This document shows positions 35,471 through 45,904 of a DNA stretch of 64,000 nt, one piece after another; positions within the stretch are counted from its first letter, which is position 1; every line of letters starts with the position of its first letter. The stretch comes from Ichthyophis bannanicus (Eukaryota; Chordata; Amphibia; Gymnophiona; Ichthyophiidae). The notes beneath the pieces were generated by a model. That model saw only the letters and a list, made by a program, of their open reading frames with translations. It ran no database searches and was not told the DNA's origin. Position numbers and translations under genes: made by a program. The stretch lies in NCBI GenBank assembly GCA_033557465.1, contig CM066047.1, positions 1,674,001 through 1,738,000 of the forward strand, given 5' to 3'.

Positions 35471-35695
35471 AGAACATAAGAACATAAGATATGCCATACT
35501 GGGTCAGACCAAGGTCCATCAAGCCCAGTATTCTGTTTCCAACAGTGGCCAATCTAGGTCATATGTACCTAGCAGTTTCCCCGAGGGACACAGGTTCCAC
35601 AATGCTTGTATTGGTTCAAGCATTGATATCCTGGGTCCCTTCTTAATAATGGTTTATGGACCTTTCCTCCAGGAACTTGTCCAAACCTTTTTTGT
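35471..35695 (-). mobile_element. CR1 3' fragment
   Basis: It has two AACATAAG octamers, then the signature ATGCCATACTGGGTCAGACC, as in copies B and D, running into the C-terminal coding end (reverse strand) and stopping at about 35695, where Tc1/mariner sequence begins. It is young by sequence and heavily truncated. Confidence 0.85.
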
Positions 35696-35699
35696 TCTG

Positions 35700-38520
35700 A
35701 AATCAGGTGGCCGTACACGTCGTTCGAAATGTGGGCGCAGACGGATAACTACTGGACGAGATGACCGATTTCTCAAAAGCATTATTACATCTAGTCCACA
35801 TACTTCATCTCATCGTGTGGCTCAGTTAGCTAATGATTGAGGAATAAAGATAAGTGCCAGATCTGTCCGACGACGGCTTGTGGATGAATTCAAACTTGTG
35901 ACCAGAAGACCTGCCAAGAAGCCCATGATGACCAGGAAACAAATTGCTGCCCGCATACAGTTTTGTAGCAAGATGGAAAGACAAATCTGCTGAATGGTGG
36001 GAGAGGGTAATGTTCACAGATGAAAGTACTACTACTACTACTGAGCATTTATAAAGCACTACCGGATGCATGCAGCGCTGTACAGAAAAAAGTAAAAAAT
36101 AGATAGTCCCTGCCCAAAAGAGCTTACAATCTAAAAAGACAAAACAAAGAAGGCGAAGGACGAGGAAAGAACAAAGGCAAAGGAAGGATAACAGGAGAAA
36201 CAAGACAAGGGAACAAGGCGAGAACAAGGGAAAAGAAAAGGAACAGGTGAAAACAAGACAAGGGAAGAGGAGGAGAACAGGTAAGTCATGAACCAAAGGC
36301 AGAAGCAAAGAGGTGAGCTTTCAACCTGGATATGAAGAGAGTCAGAGAAGATGCCTGACGTATAGACAGAGGAAGTCTATTCCAGGCGTAGGGTGCTGAA
36401 AGGTGAAAAGAGTGAAGCCTGGAGTTAGCAACAGAGGAGAAAGGCATAGCAAGAAGCAGTTGGCTAGAAGAGCTGAGTTCACGAGGGGGGATACGGAAAA
36501 ATTAGAGAAGAAAGATAAAGAGGAGCTGCAGAATGAATGCATTTATAGGTCAGTAGGAGATGTTTGAACTGGATGCGGAAACGGATAGGGAGCCAGTGAA
36601 GAGACCTGAGGATAGGAGTGATATGGGCAAAATAAGGTTGGCTGAAGATCAAACGAGCAGCAGAATGCTGAATAGACTGAAGGGGTGAAAGATGACTCGT
36701 TGGAAGACCAGCAAAGAGCAGGTTACAGTAATCAAGGTGAGAGGTGATAAGTGAATGGATAAACATTTTAGTAGTATGTTTTGAAAGAAAAGGGCGGATT
36801 TTGCCAATATTAAAGAGAAAGAAGCGGCAAGTCTTAGCGACAAGGTGAATATGTGTGGAGAATGAGAGCGAAGAGTCAAAAATAACCCCTAAATTGCGAG
36901 CTGAGGGAACAGGATAGAGAACAGAGCCATTCACAGAGACTGAAAAAGGAGGAAGAGGAAGGGAAATTTTAGGGGAAAAGATGAGAAGTTCGGTCTTGGC
37001 CATGTTCAGTTTCGAGCGGCAATGGAACATCCAATCAGCAATAGCAGAAAGGCAATTAGAGATCCGGGTCTGGATTGAAGAAGAGAGATCCAGGAGTAGA
37101 GAGGTAGATCTGGGAATCATCAGCATAGAGATGGTACTGAAAACCATGGGAGGAGAAGAGCGCACCAAGGGACTGGGTATAGAGAGAGAAGAGGAGCGGA
37201 CCCAAGACAGAACTCTGAGGTACACCAACAGGGAGCGGAGTAGCAGAGGAGGAGGAGCCACCAGAACACACACTGAATGAGCGATGGGCGAGATAGGAGG
37301 AGAACCAGGAGAGAACAGAGTTCCTAAAGCCAACTGAGAACAAAGTGTCAAGGAGAAGATCATGATCAACGTGTCAAAAGCAGCAGAGAGGTCAAGAAGA
37401 ATAAGGACCGAGTAAAAGGCCTTTAGATTTTGCCAGGAACAAGTCACTTGAGACTTTGACAAGGGCCATTTCAGTAGAGTGCAAAGGACGAAAGCCAGAC
37501 TGTAAGGGATCCAGGAGGGCATGAGAGGAAAGGAAGTCAAGGCAGCGGTGGTGAGCCGCACGCTCTAACGGTTTAGAAATAAAGGGAAGAAGGGAGATGG
37601 GACAATAATTAGAAGGACAGGAGGGATCAAGTGAGGGTTTCTTAAGGAGAGGTATGACCACAGCATGCTTGAAGTCAACAGGGACAATAGCAGTGGAGAG
37701 CGCGAGGTTGAGGATATGAGAGATGGAGGGGACAAGAGTAGCAGAGATGGGTGAGAGGAGACGGGTGGGGATAGGATCAGAGGAGCAGTTTGGAGGACGA
37801 GAGAAGGTGAACCATTTCCTCCTCAGAAATCGAAGGGAAGAAAGAGCGGGTAGGATGGGAAGAGGCGGGGAATGGAAGAGAGAAAGGGGAGGAGGGGAAT
37901 TAGCAGACTTAGTGGGGAATTGGAGGAGGATCTTGTGGATTTTATCATGGAAATAATCAAAGTACATTTCAACAAGTACGTGGGAGTAGTTACAACTACG
38001 TCTGTCGACCAGCAGGCGAGAGACTAAATCCGAAGTACACGATCAAGACTGTTAAACACCCACCATTGGTCATGGTATGGGGTGGTATCTCGGTGAATGG
38101 ATGATGTGGCCTGCACATTTTTGAGAAAGGTGAAAGAGTAAATGCTGCAAAATACATATCTGTGCTGAATAGTAAAGTTAAAATACACATGAATGTTTCT
38201 GGCACAACTATATTTCAGTAGGACTCTGCACTGTGCCACACTGCAAAAACAGTCAAAAAATGGTTCGTGGACAACAAGATCGAACTGCTACCAAGTTGGC
38301 CATCAAACTCTCCGGATCTCAATGTAATTGAAAACTTTTGGAATCTTATGAAGAAAAAGGTGGCAGCACACCGTCCAACTTCAGAAGCAGATTTAAAGGA
38401 CATACTCAAGCATGTATGGGTCAACGAAATCACTCCGGCATACTGTAAAACGCTAGTTAACAGTATGCCTACAAGAATCCAGGCTGTGCTGAAAAATCAT
38501 GGACACCCTATCAAATATTG
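35700..38520 (+). pseudogene. Tc1-like transposase, broken
   Basis: The N-terminal helix-turn-helix part (RRSKCGRRRITTGRDDRF, SSHRVAQLAND) and the DDE core are recognisable: MFTDES (first Asp), VMVWGGIS, a damaged second-Asp region, and SPDLNVIENFWNLMKKKV (final acidic residue context). Stops are present, for example TGA near 35838 and TAG near 38219. The L2-like insertion duplicates AAAGTAC between the codons for FTDES and TFQQ. Not functional. Confidence 0.8.
36030..37958 (-). mobile_element. L2-like LINE copy E inserted in Tc1 transposase
   Basis: It is flanked by AAAGTAC at 36023-36029 and 37959-37965. On the reverse strand it contains the region upstream of the RT (YFDYFHDKIHKILLQFP), RT blocks ([82 protein letters not shown]) and the C-terminal part, split by frameshifts near 37390 and 37340. 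The 3' end has TTTATAAAGCACTAC and GCGCTGTACA, with an (ACT)n/(AGT)n end. Confidence 0.85.
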
Positions 38521-38670
38521 ACACATTATTGTTTCCTGAGTAAAACTTTAAAATTACCTATATATCTTTGGTTCTTAAAGCTTTTGACCATGAAAGTGAC
38601 AATAACGCGTACTTTTCTAATGAAATTCTGATATTTTGGACTCTGCCTTAATTTTTTGGCCACTACTGTA

Positions 38671-39336
38671 TTTACCATTTTAACAAAAAGGTTGGTTTCC
38701 CTTAAAATATCCCCTTTCAGTTTTGCTAACTGTTTTTCTACATCCACCAGCTGTTCCCATCCCACTAACGACTCCCTGAGGTATTGGCCCATCTTGGCAA
38801 AGTTAGTTTTCCTAAAGTCTGAGACCCTCGCTTTTGAATTGATTTTAACAGCCCTAGTTCTAATACTGAACCACACCATCTGGTGATCACTGGATGCAAA
38901 ATGATCTCCCACTATAACATCAGAAACACTTTCACCAATGGTAAGCACCAAGTCTCGTATGGCCTCTTCACATGTGGGTTTTGTTACCAGTTGCCTGAAT
39001 AGCTCTTCCTGTAGAGAATCCAGGATCTCCTTACTTCTAGATGATACTACAGCAGGGATGTGCCAATCAACATCTGGCATATTGAAATCCCCTTTCCTGG
39101 CAATGCTGCGTATGTCTTCAATTAACTCTGTTCCACCTCTTCCTCCTGTGAGGGAGGTCTGTATATCACACCAATGCAAATAGATTTCTCTTTCCCTCTT
39201 TCTAGTTTAACCCACAGTGCCTCCGCTCTCCCTTTTAAGCTCTGTAGTTCCAAAGCTTTAATATTATTTTTTGCATATCATTCCTCTCTTCCTCCCCTTC
39301 TTCCTACCCTGTCCTTTCTGAATATAGCCCTATATA
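38671..39336 (-). mobile_element. CR1-like LINE fragment of another subfamily (endonuclease region)
   Basis: The reverse-strand frame 39179-38526 reads GDFNMPDVDW, LVTKPTCEEAIRDLVLT and FASSDHQMVWF, which are endonuclease blocks close to but distinct from copies A-E. It is cut on the left by the Tc1 element and interrupted on the right by a hAT MITE at 39345; related sequence probably continues after 39700. Only the endonuclease and linker are present. Confidence 0.7.
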
Positions 39337-39344
39337 GTTACATC

Positions 39345-39692
39345 CACTGTTCCCTCTAAGCTGTGCGCGTGTGCGCGCGCACACACCTCGCCGAGCGAGC
39401 GCACAAACTTTACAACAGAGCGCACAAAAATTACAGTTCTGATTCTGATAGAAAACAACACAGACGTTTTAAAATTTAAAAGTTGTTGTGCATTTACGGT
39501 TTTCACAAGTTCTACAATATTTTCTAGTGCAATCAATGTGGTGTACATACTGTATTCTGCCGTGTAGTCAAATTTTAAAGTATATAACTCCGAGTGTCGT
39601 TATGTGGCGCACAAAAATTTAACCTTCCTTCAAAAGCTGCACAGCTGATATTTTATGCGCACACAGCCTACAGAAAATTAGAGGGAACATTG
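39345..39692. mobile_element. hAT-type MITE, 348 bp
   Basis: The termini are CACTGTTCCCTCTAA and, reversed, CAATGTTCCCTCTAA. A perfect 8-bp duplication, GTTACATC, lies at 39337-39344 and 39693-39700, as expected for hAT elements. It contains an alternating GCGCGTGTGCGCGCGCACAC stretch near 39365, and no ORF. Confidence 0.85.
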
Positions 39693-39700
39693 GTTACATC

Positions 39701-40150
39701 CCAATCATATCAGGGAGAAAATCCACAATGTGTAGGCCCTAGGGACCCTTAGGTCCTGTCTCAGCTGTATCATTGGTCCCAGGCAAGCTGGATAAGCTTT
39801 CTGGCTTCCTAGGGTGAGAACCCTGTTCATGGCTGTGACACAGTGCACTCCCTAGGGGGAAGTGCCCAAAGAGTCTTGAGTACGGAGGGTCAAGGCCCTC
39901 CTCAAGCTCGCAAGCAGTGCAGTGTGCTGGCCTGGTGCTAAGTTCTTATACTGGATCCAGCCACTGACGGATAGCTTGGAGGCTCCAAGGCTGGAAGAAG
40001 ACCACCTAGCTGGCCAGTGCCCTTGTTGTTCGGAATCTCTTCCAAATAATTTATTTATTTAGCTGTTCTTTTATACCACTTTTCACGGGGTCAAAGCGGT
40101 TTACAAACTTCTCAAAGTTACAATCAAACAAAGTTACAATAAAACATGGA
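39701..40150. other. Unclassified sequence with a short L2-like 3' tail
   Basis: 39701-40040 shows nothing I recognise. 40045-40140 carries the TTTTATACCACTTTTCACGG and AGCGGTTTACAA signature of an L2-like 3' end in reverse orientation. Confidence 0.5.
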
Positions 40151-40623
40151 GGGCCCGATTTTCGAAGGTATTTACATGGGTAACTGCCCTAGTTACCCAT
40201 GTAAATGCCTTATCCAGGATTTTCGAAAGGCACCTACATGGGTAGTGCCCTTCGAAAGTGCTGGATAAGTCCCTAACGCGCCCCGATGCTATGCGGTTAG
40301 CATCGGGGCGTGTTAGGGGCAGAGCGGGGGAGGAGGAAAGGGCTTAATAGGTAGCACCAATTTTCGATGCTACCTGCTTAGCCCTCTGTGCCTTAAAGAT
40401 AGACAAGGTTTTTCCTCGCCTATCTTTCAGTTGCAGGGACTAAGCAGATAGCATTGAAAATCGGTGCTACCCAGCTAGCTCCTGCGGCTTCCGGGTTCTG
40501 TAGCGAGACCTGGATTTTCAATGTTGGGGCCACATATGACCCTGGCATTGAAAATCCAGGTTAGACGGCGGGCAGGCTATGCACCAATGTGGCGTATAGT
40601 ATCGCCCATATGAAAATCGGGCC
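40151..40623. mobile_element. MITE of unknown superfamily, 473 bp, with internal hairpins
   Basis: The ends are GGGCCCGATTTTC and GAAAATCGGGCC (inverted). TGGA flanks both sides (40147-40150, 40624-40627), suggesting a 4-bp duplication. Inside are two strong hairpins: 40171-40205 (arms around ACATGGGTAACT) and 40271-40319 (arms around CGCCCCGATGCT). It is non-coding. Confidence 0.65.
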
Positions 40624-40654
40624 TGGAATGTATACATTAATTATATACAAATAA

Positions 40655-41295
40655 CTTATTTTATTTATTTATTTAACAGCTCTTATATACCACGCTATTT
40701 ACAATGATTTGTATTTGATGGGGAGCATGGGTGAATGAGGTTATAGGTTTAGGTTTAATTATTTGATAAAAACCGCCTTTCTGGGGTAATCAAAGCGGTG
40801 TACAAGTAATAAAATACATAAAAAAAATTCATAAAATACATAAATTATACAAAGCATAAAAGAAAAACATAATACATAAAAACTTCGGCCATGGCCAGAA
40901 AAGGAAAAGAAGTATACAATTTTATAAAGGACAGAAGGGTAATATGCAGGGGGTACGGGACATGATACAACAGGTAGGTTGGTACAGCGAGAGTAGGTTC
41001 ATACAAAAGGAGAGGGGATATTGAATGCCAGAGAAAAGAGATGGGTTTTAAGGTTTTGTTTAAAGGCTGCATATTGTGGTTCCAGGCGGAGGGAGGAGGG
41101 GAGAGAGTTCCAATGTGCAGGGCCGGTGAAGTAGAACGCAGATAGACGTGTGAGCTGGAGGTGAGCACGGGAGGGGGCGGGAAGGGCGAGACGATTGAGA
41201 TGGAAAGAGCGGGGAGTGTAGCGAGGGGAATGGAAAAATAGAAGGTCAGACAGATAAGATGGGGTACCAGTGTGATAGGCTCTGTGAAGCAAAAT
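40655..41295 (-). mobile_element. L2-like LINE 3' fragments
   Basis: A 3' tail piece lies at 40655-40720, followed by a second copy (about 40740-41295) whose C-terminal protein is readable at 41292-40999: GTPSYLSDLLFFHSP, FYFTGPAHWNSLPSSL and FKQNLKTHLFSLAF. This subfamily resembles copy G at 45.9-47.4 kb. Confidence 0.7.
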
Positions 41296-41296
41296 C

Positions 41297-42250
41297 TTAT
41301 GTTATAAGACCATGGTGTTCGATGAACAGATGAGTCTTCAGCTGCTTCCTGAATGAGGAAAGGTCTTTGATGCTCCTGATGGTAATGGGGGAGTTCCATA
41401 GGATTGGTGTGTGTAGTTCAAATACCCTTGAGCAAGCCTGCTGGGTGCTCTTAGTTTTTGAGTGCGGGACGATCAGGGTGTTACTATTGGATTGGCGGCT
41501 GGCTCTGCTTGGTTGAAAAGGATGGAGAAGGCTGAGAAGGTGGGAGGAGGAGAGGCCAAATAGCGCTTTGTGGGTTGTCATCAGTGTTTTGTATTTGATG
41601 CAACTGTTGAGGGGGAGCCACTGGAGTTGCTTGAGAATGGGGGTAATGTGTTCTTGCCTAGGGGCTGCCAGGAGGGTATGTGCAGCAGTATGGAGGGCCA
41701 TAGGTAATGGGAGGTTGGTAGATTGTGGGAGTTCTTGGTAAATAGAGTTACAGTAGTCTAGAATAGGGAGGATTGCTGATTGGAGTGCTGATCTGAAGTC
41801 GGGAGGGTCCAAGATTGGGTGGAGGTGTTGAAGTGTGCAGATCTTATAGAAGATTGAGTTTGCCGTATTCTTCAATTGTTGTTTGAAGGCGAGGTTGTGA
41901 TGTAGAGTGATACCGGTATATTTTATTTCTTGCTGTACCTTGATATGAGTGTTGTTCAGAGTAATGGTTGCAGGGGGAGCAAATGTGATATCCTTAGTAA
42001 TGAAGAGGGCTTCAGCTTTTTTTATAGTTGTTGGAGAAGTGGTTGCATGTGAGCAATTGTGAAACTTCAGACAAGTAGTGCTGTAACTTTGCGTATGTGG
42101 GTTGATTGGTGTCGATGGGCATGTAGATCATGATGTCGTCAGCGTAGAGGCAGTAGAGTAGGTTGTGGGATTTGATTATTGAGCAGAGTGGTTGTAGATA
42201 TATGTTAAAGAGTAGAGCAGAGAGGGTGGAGCCTTGTGGGACGCCTTGAG
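41297..42250 (-). mobile_element. L2-like LINE fragment related to copy F
   Basis: The reverse-strand frames 42317-42012 and 41875-41297 carry GVPQGSTLSALLFNIYL, CLYADDIMIY, LPILDYCNSIYQELP, HITPILKQLQWLPL and FRKQLKTHLF, with a frameshift near 42010-41880. It is 5' truncated at about 42250 next to PQGVPQG, and closely follows copy F (29.8-32.2 kb) in sequence. Confidence 0.75.
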
Positions 42251-42502
42251 GCTTAAGCGTATACTCGCCACAAATGTAACAGAATGTATTGTGGCTGTTG
42301 CGCCATTGACGAGACATTTCTGCTGTAACGAATCATTGTTTATTCAAGAAGCTTACATGTAAATGCTATCTTTTAAGTGCACAAACTGATATCGCTGTCA
42401 TCAGGGCCGGCCCGTCCATTGAGCAAGAATGTTTTTTGCACAGGGCCCCGCATTTCAGGGGGCCCCGCGCAAAGAACATTCTGCTTTTCTAAAAATTCAA
42501 TT

Positions 42503-42858
42503 AAAAAAAAAAAAGCTGGCTGCCGCCGCGGCAGCAGCAGAATGGAGTGTCCCGCGGGGCCCCCTCTGCCCGCTGAGCCCCTCTGCAAGGGCTTTCAGAT
42601 TCGCGAAGGGAGAGTGACTCCCTCGCGTCTCTGTTAAGCCCGCAGGGGCTAATGGGAAATTTCCCATCAGCCCCTCGTGTCTAAAGGGGCAGATGGGAAA
42701 TTTCCCATTAGCCCCTGCGGGCTTAACAGAGACGCGAGGGAGACACTCTCCCTTCGTGAATCTGAAAGCCCTTGCAGAGGGGCTCAGCGGACAGAGGGGC
42801 CCCGCGGGACACTCCATTCTGCTGCAGCGGCAGCAGCCAGCTTTTTTTTTTTTTTTTT
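42503..42858. repeat. 356-bp near-perfect palindrome
   Basis: The two arms mirror each other around about 42680, from an A12 run (42503-42514) to a T18 run (42841-42858). They include a CTGCCGCC/GCAGCAG stretch, CCGCGGGGCCCC, and TGGGAAATTTCCCAT on both sides of the centre. Frames of about 100 codons on both strands here are a by-product of the palindrome. Confidence 0.85.
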
Positions 42859-42879
42859 AAATTTCCCTGAGCCGATGTG

Positions 42880-44410
42880 GGGGGGTTAGGATTGGTAATG
42901 GCCTGGGCTATGGAGGGGGTTAGGACGTGACTTGAGGTGGGCTGTGGGTTGATGGGGGTTAGGACAGGAAATGGGCTGATGGGGAGGGGTTAGGACTTGA
43001 GGTGGGCTGTTGGGGGGGTTAGGACTGGTAATGGGCTGTGGGCTGAAGGAGCCTGTCTGGAAATGGGGTGATGGGGGGTTAGGACTGGTAATGGGCTGGG
43101 GGGGGGGCTAGGACAGGAAATGGGCTATGGGGGGGCTAGGACAGGAAATGGGCTGATGGGGAGGGGTTAGGACTTGAGGTGGGCTGTTGGGAGGGTCAGG
43201 ACTGGTAATGGGCTATGGAGGGTTAAGACTGGTAATGGGCTGTGGGCTGATGGGGGGGTTAGGACTGGTAATGGGCTATGGGGGGGTTAGGATTGGTAAT
43301 GGGCTATGGGGGTTAGGACTGATAATGGGCTATGGGGGGGGCTAGAACAGGAAATGGGCTGAGGGGGAGTGGTTAGGACATGAGGAGGGCTGATGCGGAT
43401 AGGACTGGTAATGAGCTGTGGGCTGTTGGGGGGGGGTTAGGAGTGGTAATGGGCTATGGGGGGGGGTTAAGACTGGTAATGGGCTGTGGGCTGATGGGGG
43501 CTGTCTGGAAATGGGGTGATGGGGGGTTAGGACTGGTAATGGGCTATGGGGGGTTAGGACTGATAATGGGCTATGGGGGGACTAGGACAGGAAATGGGCT
43601 GATGGGGAGGGGTTAGGACTTGAGGTGGGCTGATGGGGTTAGGACTGGTAATGGGCTGTGGGCTGATGGGGGGGGGGTTAGGACTGGCAGTGGGCTATGG
43701 GGGGCTGACTGGAAATGGGCTGATGGGGTTAGGACTGGAAGTGGGCTGATGGTGGGCTAGGACTGGAAGTGGGTTGATGGGCTAGGACTGGTAATGGGTT
43801 GGGGGGTTGCTAGGACTGGAAATGGGCTGAGTGGAAGGGGAGGCTTGAACGGCAAATAGCTGATGGGGACGTGGACTTGGAATGGAAATGGGCTGAGTGG
43901 AAGGGGGGGCTTGCACTGCAAATAGCTTAGGGGGCGGGGGCTTGGAATGGAATTGGGCTGTGAGGGAAGGGAGCTAGGACTGGAAATGGGCTGATGGAGC
44001 AGCTAGGATAAGACTGGAAATGGGCTGTTGGGGGGAGCTAAAATTGGAAATGGGCTGTGGTGGGGGCTTGGATTGAAATGGACTCATGGAGGGGCTAGAA
44101 CTGGAAGTAGGCTCATGGGGGGCTTGGACTGGAATTGGGCTGAGTGGAGGGGAGCTAGGATTTGACATGGGCTGATGATGGGGCTAGGAAATGACTAGAA
44201 ATGGGCTGATGGGGGGGCTAGGATTGGAAATGAGCTGATGAAGGGACTCGGACTGGAAATGGATGGGGGAGCTAGGACTGGAAATGGGCTGATGGGGGAG
44301 CTAGGACTGGAAATGGGCTGATGGGGGGCTAGGACTGGAAATGGGCTGATGCAGGGACTAGAAGGGAATGGATGCTGGGTGAGGCTGGAACTAGAAGGGA
44401 GCTGATGTTG
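42880..44410 (+). repeat. G-rich degenerate minisatellite
   Basis: Irregular units of about 25-35 bp are built from GGGGGGTTAGGACTGGTAAT and GGGCTGATGG-type blocks, repeated dozens of times, with GGGCTATGG, GGGCTGTGG and CTAGGACTGGAAATGG variants. The + strand is strongly G-rich with G runs at short spacing (potential quadruplexes). Later units (after about 43850) are more diverged. It lies wholly inside the hAT-like element. Confidence 0.85.
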
Positions 44411-45405
44411 GGGAAGGATTAGAATGGGATGGGGCTGGGAGAGTAAAATGGAGAGAGGAAAAATATTTTGTGTGGGAGGGATGAAAAATCTACAATTGGC
44501 CTGGTATTGGGAGAGTAAGTGGGGATTGAGGATGGAGGGGTAAAATCTGAGTGGATGAAATAGGAATGAGGAAAGAGCAAAAGGAGGAAGATTAGTATGT
44601 TAAAGCAGATGTAGAGAGAGAATGGAAAAAAACTAGTAGAGAAGAAAGGACAAATGGACAGCAGACGATGGAGAGTTAGCAGAAAACATGAAGAAACCAG
44701 AAGAAAGTGGCTGGAGCAATTACAACTGAAAAAAAATGTACAAAAGGTAGAAAGATATCTCTTTATTATGAATTTATTAACTGGAATATGAAAGCTCTGG
44801 GAAATGTGCATCATTAACTTCTGCGCTTTGTTTGGTACAAGAGGAAATTAATTTATAGTTTTATTTCTACAGTGGTGTTGTACATTCCAAGTTTGGCTTT
44901 TGGGGTTCCCAGTTTAATTATTGCCTTCCTGTTTCTTAATTGTGATTCCTTGTTTGGTGATGGTCTATGTTCTGCATGTGTAACTGAGCTGAGGTATTCT
45001 GTTTATGTAATTCCTATTTGACATTGCCACTTGTTCTCTTTCCCCAGTATTCTCTGAAATGTATTGGTTTAATATTTGCAGTGTTGCCTTTTGATAGATA
45101 GGGTATGGTGCTTTGTGAGTCCTGGTAATGCTGTCAGGATACGGCGGGTTTGCTATGGGTTCTTAATGGGCAGCGTTTGTAGTAGTTCCTAATGTGCCTG
45201 GCGGTTGGCACTGGATTATAGTAATGTAGAAATCTTTTAGTCTTTCTTTATCCATACGCTCATTAAGAGACATGTTTACTAAAAGTTAGTGTTTGGTAAC
45301 ATTATGCAAATATTTATGCAAATAAGGCCACTTATGCAAATGAGGCCACGCACTGAGTCTCCGCACATGGCCCCGCACCCCCCTTGGGCCGCCCCTGGCT
45401 GTCAT

Positions 45406-45904
45406 GCATAGCATCTGTGTATGAAAGCTGCTTTTATAGCCTGTACTGCCAGCATCCATTCTGACTAAGCATGCGCATACATTCCTGTGCAGTAGCATTT
45501 CCATTGCACATTGTAAGTCCACATGGAGTGCATACCCCTGCATGCCTGGACTAAACCAAACAGCTTACTTTCTAGCCAACATATGAGTAGACTTAAAATA
45601 CGTGAGGAAATCACAAAAATAGGCGATTGCAAAAAATAGTGCGTGCTAGGAAAATTTCAAGGTGATCGGCATAAGATACACCCAAAAGTGTTCAGGAAGC
45701 AAAATCTTCTTTGTCCAGTGTATTCACTGGTGGCGGCAGCTAGCCAATCTAATGCAGCTAGCTGTTGCCACCAGCCTTTAATTCTGGATATTCAGCCACT
45801 GTCTGGTTAGCTTCTAAAGTAAAAGTTAGGCCAGCCTTTGTTGCACCTTGCTTTTACCGCAGAGTCATAACCGGACAGCAGCTTAATATCGCCACTGCCC
45901 AGTT
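45406..45904. other. Unclassified intronic sequence
   Basis: No frame or repeat is recognised with confidence. 45720-45900 and 47360-47460 share GGATATTCAGC-type words and may be halves of one old MITE split by L2-like copy G. This is not proven. Confidence 0.35.

Larger units (their letters stand above)
35696..38668 (+). mobile_element. Tc1/mariner transposon, 5' truncated and split by an L2-like LINE
   Basis: Transposase sequence lies at 35696-36029 and 37959-38520. A 3' UTR leads to the terminus TTTTTTGGCCACTACTG at 38652-38668, followed by TA (38669-38670), the expected target dinucleotide. The 5' inverted repeat is missing because the element abuts a CR1 fragment at 35695. The L2-like LINE at 36030-37958 sits inside. 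Confidence 0.8.
42402..45397. mobile_element. Non-autonomous hAT-like element, 2996 bp
   Basis: The ends are CAGGGCCGGCCCGTCC and, reversed, CAGGGGCGGCCCAAGG. A perfect 8-bp duplication, GCTGTCAT, lies at 42394-42401 and 45398-45405. Inside are a 356-bp palindrome, a 1.5-kb G-rich minisatellite and about 1 kb of AT-richer sequence. I see no transposase. The 8-bp duplication and CAGGG ends point to hAT. Confidence 0.75.

Noticed and set aside
42377..42889. Overlapping ORFs of about 60-106 codons on both strands
   Set aside because: They mirror each other across the 356-bp palindrome, contain poly-Lys/poly-Phe from A/T runs, and have no coding signature.
42880..44410. Interstitial telomere sequence, because of TTAGG words
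   Set aside because: The words occur once per 25-35-bp unit and never as tandem TTAGGG hexamers.
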